In this document: positions 20,276 to 30,747 of the stretch, piece after piece | Layout of the letters: each line of letters starts with the position of its first letter | Position numbering within the stretch: position 1 is the first letter of the stretch | NCBI GenBank assembly: GCA_023213395.1 | Contig: CM041465.1 | Span: 197,787,741 to 197,851,740 of the forward strand | Source: Cycas panzhihuaensis | Lineage: Eukaryota; Cycadophyta | DNA: 64,000 bases | Direction: 5' to 3' | The notes under the pieces: generated by a model | The model's input: only the letters and a program-made list of their open reading frames with translations | Told to the model about the DNA's origin: nothing | Databases searched by the model: none | Program-made: the position numbers and the translations under genes

Positions 20276-20610
20276 ATATGACGCACGTTTCCTCCCATGT
20301 ACGACCACACGCCTAACGAGGGCACACACACACACACCGTGAGCGGGGCGACATAGAAGTGTGAGGTTAGGGAGGCGGGACTGAGTACATGTCTCTGAGG
20401 AGAGCATAGCGGGATATGCGAAGGAAGCAATGCGGGGGAAGGGGAGCAACGATGCCCCAAGTGTCTTCTGGTTGGGGATGCCCAAGCAAGATGACACAAG
20501 GGTTCCCAAGAGAGTATGGGAACGCGGGTTCATGGAAGGAACCGAAAAGAAGAAGAAGGAGTCCATCTTAAGTTGCCACTCTACCCGTGGTTGGGAAGAA
20601 TGGGGACAAC

Positions 20611-21532
20611 CTAAGATGGTAGTTTAAACTCATTTCGAGCAAGGCGAAGGAATCGCCGAGGATCATCGTAAAACTTCTTAAGGAACATCCCATTAACGGC
20701 TTTCTCAAATTCGAGCCCTTCCGTGGTGGCTATCTCAGAAGCACCATTATCGAGGGATTCGATAATGACAAAGGGACCAACCCATCGGGGTTTGAATTTG
20801 GTCAAACGGTCATGGAGATATTCGAGCTTGAGGACGTAGTCCCAGAAACAAAGGGCGGGAGCAGGCGTTTATCATGAGTCCTTTGTGGCGGGCTTTGGAT
20901 GCTAGGTTAGCACGATAGGCTAAGCGTCTCTCATCCAAAGCTTCGAGGTCAAGCAGGGCTTCATCATCCTCGAAATAATCCACCCCATGGATGACCCTAC
21001 TTCGAGTAGGAGAGGCGTTGGAGGGAGTGAGAGCAACGGGACCGTGATGACCATCGGGTTGCTTAGCTTCCTCGTGGAAATCTGAAGGAAAAACAGAAAG
21101 GTGCCCCTCGGAAGGAGCGAAAGGCAATTCCTCAAAACCATTACCTATGGGGGGTAATGAAAAAGGAGAACTGGCGACAGGTGGGTCAACACGAGCGATG
21201 ACGTGTGACACACACAAGGGGCTAGCCTCACCAACGAGAGAGGTTCTAGACGGGGATCTAGAACAAGGCAGGTGCGACCTATTGGAGCGAAGGAAAGAGA
21301 CGGGGTAAGGACAATCCTCGTCTTCGTCGAGCGACTCATCATCGCTGAACGAAGCAAGGTACCCGTAACTCCCAACGCCAATAGGGGCGAACCGCGTGAG
21401 ACTAGGAGGAGAAGACGCGGGGTCTTCCTCAGACGAGTTAGGTATCCCAATAGAGCAAGTTGAGGCATGAGTGGATGAGCCTTGGTTTCTTAGAATCGGT
21501 AGAGCGAGTTTGTTTAGAAAAAGGGCGTTCAC
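20611..21532 (-). pseudogene. Linker fused to integrase C-terminal domain of the Tat element
   Basis: Minus strand. The frame 21532-20810 is a Ser/Pro/acidic linker (SFSDDESLDEDEDCPYP near residue 60) that ends in LDLEALDERRLAYRANLASKA. After a frameshift near 20840 it continues YVLKLEYLHDR and TKFKPRWVGPFVIIES (20802-20755), NGASEIATTEG and NGMFLKKFYDD. This is the C-terminal, chromodomain-like tail seen at the end of Tat integrases. No HHCC finger, no DDE core and no YxDD box occur between protease and this tail, so about the whole RT-RNase H-integrase core has been deleted. Confidence 0.78.
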
Positions 21533-22703
21533 GGGGGATCACTCTCATTCGTCCGTCATGGACGAACTTAAGTTGTCCCCAAAGGGTCAAGCACACGGCT
21601 CCCATTTGATCGAGCCATGGACGACCTAGAAGGAGGTTGTAGTCCACATCAACGTCAAGGACTACAACGTCGGCAAGAACGGTCTTACCCTCAAGGGTAA
21701 GCGGAATCGCGGCTGCATCCTGTGGGGTCTTCTCGCTACCGTCATACCCTTGGCATCGCCAGGGAACGGGTTCCAAGGCGGAAATACCAAGCTCTTGCAT
21801 GACACGCAAGGGCATGGCATTGACGGAAGAACCGTTGTCGATGACAGTTCTTCGAAGAGTACAATCAGGTGTATTGATGGTGATGGTGAATGGGAAGTTC
21901 CACTGACGTTCCCTTTCACCGGTAGGGGGAAGATCCTTAGGATCAAAGGAAATAGCGGGTCCACCACCTTGGGCGACACCCAAAGCGTGGACAGGTACAT
22001 CACTCGACCCTAAAGCTTCCATGAGGAGGGCCCGTTACTCGGGACAACTCCTCAGAACGTCCATCAAGGACATTCCCGCGGCGACCGTATGGAGCTCGTC
22101 CACGACAGAGAAAGGCTTACCCTTCCCGGTAGGTTGGGTAAGTGCCCTTCGGAAGTCGTAACGACCTGGGCGTATAGGAATAGCCTTGGGAAAAAGAGGG
22201 ACTTCCGGAGGAAGGGTCTCCGGAAGAGGGTCGGAAGGAGCAGGAGGACAAAAATCTCCCACTGCTTCCTTAGCGACTTGAGATCGCGTGAGGGCAAAAG
22301 TGGGAGTTGCTTCAAGCAACTGGATCACCTTCTTCCCCCTGTTACGGGGTCGTGAAGGCGACGGGGTGCGACGGCTAGGAGAACGAGAAGAGGAAGAAGA
22401 ATTCCTAGCGTCCTTCCCTTTATCGCGGGAAGGACGGGGATCCGACGATCTTCCTCGGTTACGGTTGTTCTTGGTTTGGGTTTTGCGATCACGTTCCCCG
22501 TGCTTAGGGAACGGATCCTTATGAACTGGTTGGTCCAAATTAGGCCTTGAGGCCCGTTTGGGAGAAGAATCGCGTCGAGGGGCATCCTTTGGATCGGGCC
22601 CTACAACGCGAATCGTCGTGGAAGTAATCCCCATGAATGGAGCACCACTTCTTCTCAAGCGAAGGGTCAGACCTCCTCGCTTGAGAGGACTGGGCGTTTC
22701 CAT
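21438..22703 (-). pseudogene. Nucleocapsid-like segment and aspartic protease of the Tat element
   Basis: One minus-strand frame, broken only by TAA at 22037-22035 (a Gln to stop change). Residues about 50-115 are Arg/Ser/Lys-rich (RDRKTQ, SRSPSRRTPSPSRPR) and probably bind RNA. The segment SQVAKEAVGD and GRYDFRRAL leads to the protease: TVIDNGSSVNAMPL with catalytic Asp at 21839-21837, DVVVLDVDVDYNLLLGRPWLDQMGAV, then LKFVHDGRMRVI. This is the Tat-type retropepsin, with DNG in place of the usual DSG or DGG. It would cut the Gag-Pol polyprotein in the particle. Confidence 0.85.
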
Positions 22704-22719
22704 TCCTGGGAAGAGGGGC

Positions 22720-24630
22720 TTAGGTAGTTTGTTGGACTTGCTTGTTTGACGTAGGAGATGAAGGATCTTGAAGCTTGAGCTCCTTCATCGTACGCTCGAA
22801 TGAGTGTATAGCTGATGTGAGAGGGTCTAAAGTCCTCTCGGTAGGATGAGAGGAAGACCGCGTCGGCTGGGAAGGTTTGGTATCTTTGGTAGGGGGTGGT
22901 GCCTCACTGTGAGGGCTTAAGAGGTTTCTTGAGACCCGCTTGGATCTCAATAGCCTCCAACGCCAAACACTTGGCGATCGCGGAATCACATGTGGTCGCC
23001 CCCATCTTGAGGACTTCCACGTAGACTTCGGGACGGGCGCATTGTGACAGTCGCGCTTCAGCTCCTCGGGCAATGTTGCCTTAGTGGAGTGAAGCAAGTC
23101 GTGGAATCGCCGCACAAAGTCACGATTCATCTCATCGTGACCTTGTTTGAGCGAGAGAAGAGACTTCATTCCGCTCTTGAATGGATGAGCTACATCAAAA
23201 TAGTTGATGAACTCATCCACCAATTGCTGGAATGAATGGATTGAATGGGCAGGGAGATGGTAGAACCACTTGAGGGCGTCACCCTGCAAGGATCTAGGAA
23301 ATAGTTTCATCAAAATATGGTCGTAAGCCCAGTAATCGATGCATGCCATAGAAAAACTACGGACATGCTCATGGGTCTTCTTGACGAAGTCCCATCGAAT
23401 CTAGGAACTTGAGGATGAGGCGGCAAGTTGGTTCGCAACGCCTCACCGAAAGAGGGTTGACCTAAAGTCCATGAAGGCGCACCTTGCACGAACCATAGGA
23501 TCAATGTATGTCGGAGTAGGTAGCGCACAAGGAGCGGATGGGGGTGGAACACCCATCCCTCCTTGAGGAAGCGCCCCTTGCTGAAAAGGGGCGTGGGAGT
23601 AGGTGCCTAGGAAGGGAGTCGGGTTCCCTTGCGAAGGCACAACGGATGGGGTTGCGTTGGAAGAAGGGTAAGATGGATGTGGAACTGGGTTTTGCCCATA
23701 TGGGCCACCCGTAGGTGGAGTAACCCCATATGGGTGTAGCGGATCCACCCCATAAATGGGAAGACGACTTCCTCTACCCTGCCCCCAAGGTTGAGAGGTA
23801 TATCCTGGGGGAACGTAGAAGGAAGCACCAACGTGCTGGGCTGGAGGATGCGTGGGAATGGATCCCACATGACTAGTGGTTGGGAAGCTAGTAGGGCCAA
23901 TAGGCCTACTAGGGATGGTATGCGCCACATTAGGAGATGGCACATTGGTTTGATTAGGAGCGGGTATGCTAACCCTCAATTGAGGGAAAGACACACCACG
24001 AGAAGATCCTGAGGCATTAGGACCTTGATGAGAGATGGAAGATGCCACGCACGCCCCCATTGCAGGGAATGAGTGGGACGTACGTGTAGGCACGAAAGGA
24101 TTTGTGGTCATGGGAAGGGTGGATGAGGATGAAGCATGAGGTGGGGGAGCGGAAGAGGAAGAGGCCCCTCCACGAAGAACATCCTCAAACCACCTAGGAC
24201 GCGGTTGCAAGCGTGTTGCGCGGCAACACTCATTGAAAGCTTCAACTACGTCGACAGGAGGAGTCCCAACACACTCGTAAGAGGTGATCGGAACCTCAAA
24301 CAAGGTAGGATCCTCGGAACGTTCCTCATAAGAATTGCCAACTACGTGGCAACCCTCAAGAGGAACGGGTCCTTCTACGGTGTGGGTAGAAGGATGAACA
24401 TCGAAAGAACGGTGTTGGTCATTTGGATAATAAAGGGGGTCGTTACCCTCTTGGGCGGACCCAGGAATAACAGGAGAAAAGGCATGGGTTTCCATGGCTG
24501 AAGTATGGTAGGTCCAATCGGAAGAGTATCCCTCCATAGTCGGATCGAAATCCGACGAGGCAAGAGGGCAATACTCAGGGTCCTCTAACGAAGGAGGTAG
24601 ACTGCGCAAACGACGAGAGAAACGCCGCAT
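22720..24630 (-). pseudogene. gag of the Tat element
   Basis: ATG at 24630-24628, 173 bp inside the 5' LTR. The first 395 codons (to 23443) are open: a Pro/Ser/Gly-rich N-terminal region with PTP and SHP runs. Two compensating frameshifts around 23500 and 23400 then lead to FVKKTHEHVRSFSMACIDYWAYDHILMKLF and GDALKWFYHLP (near 23270), QQLVDEFINYFD and QGHDEMNRDFVRRFHDL, the retrotrans_gag capsid core of plant Ty3/gypsy. The frame ends with a TERTLDPLTSAIHSFERTMKELKLQ helix near 22780. It would assemble the particle and bind element RNA. Broken here. Confidence 0.82.
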
Positions 24631-24782
24631 GCAAGGTCAACCGACAATGTTAGGAAAGGAGAAAAAGCGGTAAAACACATGCGTTGGGGGGTGCCCAACG
24701 TAGAAATGAAGGTAAGTATGAAAAGGATCACACAAGAGTAGCGAAACCAACCGAAGAGAGCGAAACTAGATCCCTTACTGGC

Positions 24783-24803
24783 AGTCCCCAGTATGGTCGC
24801 CAG
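24783..24803 (-). promoter_or_regulatory. Primer-binding site of the Tat element
   Basis: One base after the CA end of the 5' LTR the minus strand reads TGGCGACCATACTGGGGACT. TGGCGAC...TGGGGA primer sites are typical of Tat/Ogre elements, usually attributed to tRNA-Arg, but the tRNA was not checked. Confidence 0.6.
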
Positions 24804-25645
24804 TGGACGCGCTGTCACGGGATAACTACCTAACTGATAGGTGTGGGCGGAGTAAGTGATAAAATGATAGAAAGTGGAACCTAAAAGGCGGGTAACTACC
24901 ACGCAGAGCGCCCCGTGCGCCGGAGCGCGAGTTCGGGATCTGCAATGGAATATGGCTACTACTGGGCGACCCTTCACCACCTTGAGCAAGGGGCGAAGGT
25001 ACGTAGGACGAACCTGAGTTGACCTGGGAATAGGACCCTCCCACCCTTGGGTGGCCAGAAGGGGGGAAGAGAAGGCCTACTGGAGACAGGCCAAAAGCAA
25101 TCCTACACAACGGCCAGGATATCTGAGCGATGCGGGAAGCAATACGCTCGTGCAGTTAAGAGAAGGAAGGAAAGGTAAGGACAAAGAAAACTCTTACAAC
25201 CTTTCCTACGGATAATAGAGGGTGCATGCAACAAAGCAAATAAGTCGCAAACAAATACAAAAGCAATTTCTCCTTTTAATCTTTCAATGTTCTAATTACT
25301 AAGAAAGGAATAAAAGGAAGAACAAGGGTAGCGAAGAGGAAGGAAATGTGCACCTGGGCCGAAGGCGTGCGAGATGACGTAGCCTCTACGAGGAGCACCC
25401 AAGCACTCCGCGTGACGTACCGGATGCGGGATGTAGCGGCGGGCTAAAAAGGGGGTTCCTTACCCTCTCCGGAAAAGTAAATGCGATACCAAAGGAAGGA
25501 AAGGAACGCTAACTAGTAAATGAGATAGCATAAAACATGATACATGCAAAGAGCACTTACCTGGAGAGGCCAGCGCAACGTTCTCCGTGGCTCGAGTACC
25601 TGCAAGCAACAAGGGTCTCCCTCTTCCCGAAGGAAGAGCACTAAC

Positions 25646-26341
25646 ATGCAACGCAAAGATCCAACAATATATGTCCAGCAACATAAACAAGAGTCTAAAT
25701 ATACATGCGTTAGCATTAGTCCAATAAGGAAAATACCAAAGGAAAGTGACCCAAATGAAAGGAAACAACAAGGCAAGCCTCGGAGTGTCCTACTTCCCAC
25801 AAACGGTGCCCCAACCTCCCCCCAGGAGCCACAAGGCAGCGAGGAGAAAGTCAAGAACCAAGGCTGGAAAATGGCTGAAAAAATAGACAAGAGAGACCCA
25901 AAGATATCCATGGGGGACCGGGATGCTACAGGGAGCAAACCGGGTGACCGGGGAGCAAGGGTGAAGCAAGAACCCGTGGTTGGGGCCTATGGATGGCACC
26001 CAAACCTGAACAAAGGGTCCCAAATCAGCGCTGCAACTTGTGACAGTGCTGGTTTGGGTGACCAAAAGGAGCCTTCAAACCCTTGTTTGCAAGCCAAGGG
26101 AAGCACGGGGCGAGAGGGAGGTTTTGGGGGGAGGCCAGGAGCGTGGAAGGTGGTACTAATCCACCCAGCTCCTCTCCAAAACCTATGCAACCTCAACGCC
26201 ACGCTTTGGACAAAGAAACGCAGTAAGAAGCACGGGAGAGTGGCATATGGTCCTCCAAAGGGAGGGAAACTAACTCTCACGAAACAAGTAGGAACAAATA
26301 AGCCGAAGCATAAATATCACAAAAAGACAAATGCAAAATGA
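25646..26341 (+). other. Long + strand open frame inside Tat LTR (antisense)
   Basis: ATG 25646 opens 231 codons in the 5' LTR, opposite to element transcription. In the 3' LTR the same frame (from 15908) stays open apart from one CAA-to-TAA at 16229-16231 and continues to about 16440. Between the LTRs, indels of 21 and 6 bases in this part keep the frame. The product is basic and Lys/Gln/Gly-rich, with no domain I know. It may be chance in GC-rich DNA; I would not call it a gene without transcript evidence. Confidence 0.25.
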
Positions 26342-26703
26342 AGAGTACCTGGGAAGGGGAGGCAAAGGATTTGCCTCAGCTAAAGGACAGCGAAGAAGGG
26401 CTAGAAAAATAGCCCAGATCTGGAGTGGAGCAAGCTAGGGTCCCTGCTACGGAGTGTGACGGAAACACACAAAGCAGGAACTCGGAGGCACAGGTAGAAA
26501 CCGGTGAAACCGCTTCAAAGGAGCCCTCTCCAAGGCGTTTGTGGGGCCAAGCGTATGTCCCAGCCAAGCCAAAGGAGAGCTGGCAGATGAAGAGGTGTAG
26601 GTCCGACTTCAAACAGCAGAGAAGAGCAGAAAGGAGAGTGTTTTTCTTGAGAGCAACTCCAAAAGTGAGTCCAAAAGGATCTTTGAAAATGAGCCAAAAA
26701 GGG

Positions 26704-26711
26704 CTTAAGTA
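26704..26711 (-). promoter_or_regulatory. Putative core promoter of the Tat LTR
   Basis: On the minus strand GAGTACTTAAGCCC, with the TATA-like TACTTAAG at 26711-26704 (and 16974-16967 in the other LTR), sits about 650 bp into the LTR. It is followed by a CA-initiator-like sequence and a TC-rich leader (CTCAAGAAAAACACTC). Weak TATA variant; inferred from position only. Confidence 0.3.
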
Positions 26712-27362
26712 CTCAAGCAAAACCCTAAAGCGTGCGATTAGGGCGCAGCTGGAAGAGAAATAAAGCGCGAGCCACGTGGCAGTTTCGCAATAAATACGAA
26801 ATTGCCACATGATTTTTAAAACAATCGAGATAAAGGCGTCACCGTAATATTCGCAATATCAAGAATATTCCAAATGGCATCACAAAAATCAAGCAGACGC
26901 GCCTAGGGCTAAAAATGGGGCCCACCAACCAGTCCAGGTTGGGGGCAGACGACCGAAAAGGCTGACATAATGCTAAAACACCCACCCGGGAGCAAACAAG
27001 CCAACAAAACGGGTCCAAAGGAGCAAAAATAGGGCTCAAGTGGGGTGGCAAGTTGACCAAACGATGATGAGTCATCACACGGGTGGAGGTGGCGCAAACC
27101 TAGTGGATCCTGGAGCGAGGAGGCGGATCACGGGAAGTAATATGGTCACTAGGGTGCCACACTCGCTAGGAGTGTGCCCCCGCTATAGTCGTCATAGGCT
27201 AGCATAGGTGTGGATGACTACAAGGCCGCCCACAAAGTCATACACATGCAGATACGCAAGCAAACATCCAGTAAAAGAAAGCGATGATAATGCGAGAGAC
27301 ATACCTGCACTTACCTGAGTCGGTGATTCCGTATCCATTCCTAGAAGCCGGGAAACAAAGGG

Positions 27363-29742
27363 ATGCAATCTAAATACAATAAAAGGAACCTTGATTGAAT
27401 TTAATAAAGAGTTGAAAAGGAGCAAAATGACCCTACTATTTAGATGAATAAACTGAATATAAATGAGCAATAAATATGTTTTTGTATGAGTCCCTTTTCA
27501 ATCTACAAAAAATGCAAGGCATGCTTTAAATATAACCTTGAAATATGCTCTTTTATTTTATCTTGAATGTACTTTAAATGAATGCTTTAAAGAAGTAAGA
27601 TGACCTTAAAATAAGCAAAAAATATGCTTTATATGAGCTCTAAAGTAAAGTATATAAGCTAAGGAATAAATTAGCAGCTTCAAAACAGAGGTATTAAGAG
27701 TTAAAGACCATCTGTTTAAAGAAATTGCTTCCAAAGTCTCATTCTTCTTCAAGAGGCTAAAATATGACTAAAAAAGTATAAAATTTAAATGTGAGCTTCT
27801 AAAAATAATTAAAATCAGTCAACAATAGATAAGTAATTCAATAACATGTAGGTATGCTAAGGTAGAAAAAAAATTAGTTCAAAATAGTTGAAAATTGATC
27901 AAACTAAGGTCAATTAGAAGGCTTACCTTCACCAACCTCAAAACCTTGCAAAATAACTCAAATCTTATTAAAAACCACTTCAATGCATAGATATTCAAAA
28001 TACCTTTCTAATAGATCCAACCATTCAAAAAATAGACTCTTAAATCAAATGTTATAATGAAAATAGTACAAAGACCCTTTTAAGGTAATCAAATGAAAAA
28101 AATGGGGGTTAAGCCCCTTAGGCAAGAGGTCCCTAGTCATATGGGAGCTAAAAGAACCACTCGATAAAGGGGCTATGAACTTAAAAAAAAAAAAAAAGAT
28201 TATAAATTTTTTAAAATCTAAAATTATACAATATAGCTAAATGGGTTTTTAAATCTGCCCCCTAATCTAAAAACTAAGGTCATATAGGGTCAAAAATGAC
28301 CACCTACTAGAGCTAAAAGGAGGAATATGGACTTTAAATCTTATTAAAAATAATTAAATCTGTTTAAAACTAAAATTATAAAAAATAATTAATAAAAAAT
28401 AAAGATCCACCCCCCTTAATAATTAAATCATGGTCACGTGGGGGTCTTATGGGACTACAAGCTAGAGTCAAAGGGGTTAAACACCAAAACCACATGGCCA
28501 GACTCCAAAACTTATCAAATATAATTAAATTGAATAAAAACTTTAAGAAAAAAAAAATCTAATGAAATATGATCACACATTAATTGCACATTAACAAACG
28601 ACAAAAAAATAATTAAACTCATTCAAAAATATGATCAAATCATATTAAAATTGAATCAAATCACCAACACTAGATTGAACAAGCAAATATATATATATAT
28701 TAAATGAATTTAAATGAAAAAATAAATAAAAATGTACTATGTGCATATAATTTATAACACAGTTATAGTCAATCTATAATGATGCAGGAACCAAAGATTC
28801 TGGTTCTAATTCTTCTTAGGTCAATTTCATAAGGGATTACTCTCGAGCCTCTTAATTTTGTTCTAAGGCTTAGCATGCTGATCGAAAGATGATTCTGATC
28901 ACTCTATTACAACTTGATATTTCAAATTATATCAATACCAATGATAGGATGCATGATTCAAATCAAAATGATGGACTTCCTATGTATAATTTCTCATCTC
29001 TGAAACAAATTTTTCTATGATTTGAACCTTTTGCTTATGAAAAATTAATGTTGGGATTAGTTAGATGATATCAATTCATGCTAAAAAATGATGCAAGGGG
29101 ATAATCAACCTAGGTATATGAGATTTATGAAGGGATAATCAACCCAAGTTTGTGATATCTGTGAAGCATAGATTCCTCATCCCAAGGGGTTTCACGTAGT
29201 CAAACTGATCATGTAGATGCGACTAGAGCGATATCAAACTCAAATCATAAGATTCCTAAAGCATATAAAGAGTTTGCATCAAGTTCAAAATTGGTATCCA
29301 CAGTTGGAGACTTCAACGATAAAATGAATCCATTGTTTACTAGTTTTATTTACTTATTATCTACATGAACACCCTATTTGGAGTCTTAGCCTTGTAATGA
29401 AAAGTAATATTGGTATTGTTTAACCTAGGACACAAGATTTTACATGTGGGGACTAGATAATGATGGCTCTTCGAGTCTTTCTTATGAGGATCAAGGCCTG
29501 AATCCTTCTATGATGACTTGAGTACTTATCTTCAATGATAGATCTTTAATATGATGAATATTGGCTTGTTAGCATAGTGGCACTTAGATCTTCATACAAA
29601 ATAAATGATGGCTTGGTGACTGGATGAGACCAGGTATAGACGGTCGAAGCACCAACAGAGTACAGATGCTTCAAGTCTTTAATGTAGTTAGATCAATAGA
29701 GAAATCATCTAGGTAGGCTATGATACCAAATGTCATATACAA
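27363..29742 (-). other. Leader of TR-GAG-2, primer-site side
   Basis: AT-rich, no coding frame of note. Includes a poly-A/T patch near 28180 and a short (AT)n at 28688-28701. It joins the 14471-15064 part across the Tat element. Confidence 0.6.
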
Positions 29743-29755
29743 GGCTCTAATACCA
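29743..29755 (-). promoter_or_regulatory. tRNA-Met primer-binding site of TR-GAG-2
   Basis: Minus strand TGGTATTAGAGCC, one mismatch to the initiator tRNA-Met complement TGGTATCAGAGCC, two bases from the end of the 5' LTR. A second, looser copy (TTTGGTATCATAGCC) lies just beyond at 29717-29731. Confidence 0.85.
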
Positions 29756-29757
29756 AA

Positions 29758-30089
29758 TGAAGATCGCAAATAAGGATACAACAGAGCAGATTTCTCTTTA
29801 AGCCATATCGAAAATCATATTGAACTATATTAATTCAATCTATTTTGTACATTATTAACAAATTTCACATAGATTGGTGGTCTTGATGAACATCTAGGGT
29901 TTTAAGCCTCGAAATATATATTCAGGAGGCAGGCAGGAGCCTGCCTCAACCTTCAAATTTAAAATATAATAAAATAATGATAAAACATAAATAAACATAA
30001 ATAAAATAATCTTACCTGATGGTTATAGTGGCTTGCATGGTCCCAAGATGCTCTTGTATAAATATGTGTAATGAACATTAATTCCAACA
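29758..30089 (-). repeat. 5' LTR of TR-GAG-2
   Basis: 332 bp; minus strand begins TGTTGGAATTAATG. Pairs with 13413-13744. Target duplication AAGGT follows at 30090-30094. Confidence 0.92.
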
Positions 30090-30110
30090 AAGGTGTTGAT
30101 GATCTTAATA

Positions 30111-30383
30111 CTCTAATACCACTTATAGTGGATTTGATATCTACTACCCTAAGTAATTTTTAAGTTTTAAAAGTATTTCTTTAAAAATGAATAATTTATA
30201 TTAAAGATGTGATAATTGTACATGATTTTTAGGGTATATGTGTATGTGTGTGTGTGTGCGCGTGCATGTGTGTGTGTGTGTGTATGTGTATGTATATATG
30301 TATGTATACATATATATGTATATATGTATACATACATACACACACATATATATATGAATGAAGTACCCTTCCAATAAGCCACA
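30111..30383 (-). repeat. Candidate 5' LTR and primer site of element D
   Basis: The minus strand at 30121-30111 reads TGGTATTAGAG, a tRNA-Met primer-site match, so a minus-strand LTR should end near 30124. Its start could be TGTGGCTTATTGG (30383). Inside is a (GT)n/(CATA)n microsatellite (about 30237-30353). No partner LTR is in the window, so this is a proposal. Confidence 0.4.
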
Positions 30384-30599
30384 TCCTTAGCTAATTAATA
30401 TATATTAATTATTAATAACATGGTTACAAGGCATGCAATAGGTTTACTTTATGTTCTTTAGCAATTAGTTTGTTTAATAAAAGTGGTCTATCAGTAGACC
30501 TATATCTCATGTTACTCTTATTAATATGTTTACTTATTTCTTTGTTTTATTATAAGTTATGTTTTTATATAACTTCCCTATTTTATATTATATAATAAT

Positions 30600-30611
30600 T
30601 TGTATCAAAGC
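30600..30611 (+). promoter_or_regulatory. Primer-binding site of Copia B
   Basis: TTGTATCAAAGC differs from TGGTATCAGAGC at two bases (G to T and G to A). The upstream 30384-30597 would then contain Copia B's 5' LTR; it shows no other feature beyond a small hairpin GGTCTATCAGTAGACC at 30486-30501. Confidence 0.5.
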
Positions 30612-30747
30612 AATGATTTTAACTATATTGTAAACCTTTTCTTGAGTGGGAGCTTTGTGTCATAAACTTTATAGATTTTTATGTAAATAACATAATAATC
30701 ACTGTAAGGATAGAGATTGAAAAATTTAATAGCTAAAACTTTGAGCT

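Larger units (their letters stand above)
15065..27357 (-). mobile_element. Tat-type Ty3/gypsy LTR retrotransposon lacking RT, with antisense gene
   Basis: LTRs at 15065-17614 and 24804-27357 begin TGTTCCCGGC and end CGCGTCCA on the minus strand. The target AAGGG is duplicated at 15060-15064 and 27358-27362. The interior, on the minus strand, reads primer site, gag, nucleocapsid-like segment, protease, linker, integrase C-terminus, then an opposite-strand gene, then a second RNase H beside the 3' LTR. RT, the first RNase H and the integrase core are missing. The element is conspicuously richer in GC and CpG than its surroundings, which argues for a much younger insertion. Every frame carries at least one stop or frameshift, so it is non-autonomous and probably dead. 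Confidence 0.93.
24804..27357 (-). repeat. 5' LTR of the Tat element
   Basis: 2554 bp, TGTTCC to TCCA on the minus strand, adjacent to the primer site at its left edge and to the target duplication AAGGG at its right edge. CpG-rich compared with flanking DNA. Confidence 0.93.
13413..30089 (-). mobile_element. TR-GAG-2: gag-only LTR retrotransposon, split by the Tat element
   Basis: Two 332-bp LTRs (13413-13744 and 29758-30089) flank the unit. The duplicated target AAGGT stands at 13408-13412 and 30090-30094. Orientation is minus: the primer site, a variant of TGGTATCAGAGCC, is at 29743-29755 next to the right LTR, and the polypurine tract (13745-13757, GGGGGAGAA on the minus strand) is next to the left LTR. 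The 12.3-kb Tat element at 15065-27357 lies in its leader; without it the element is about 4.4 kb. It encodes only gag. Same class and gag architecture as TR-GAG-1, but a different LTR sequence. Confidence 0.9.
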
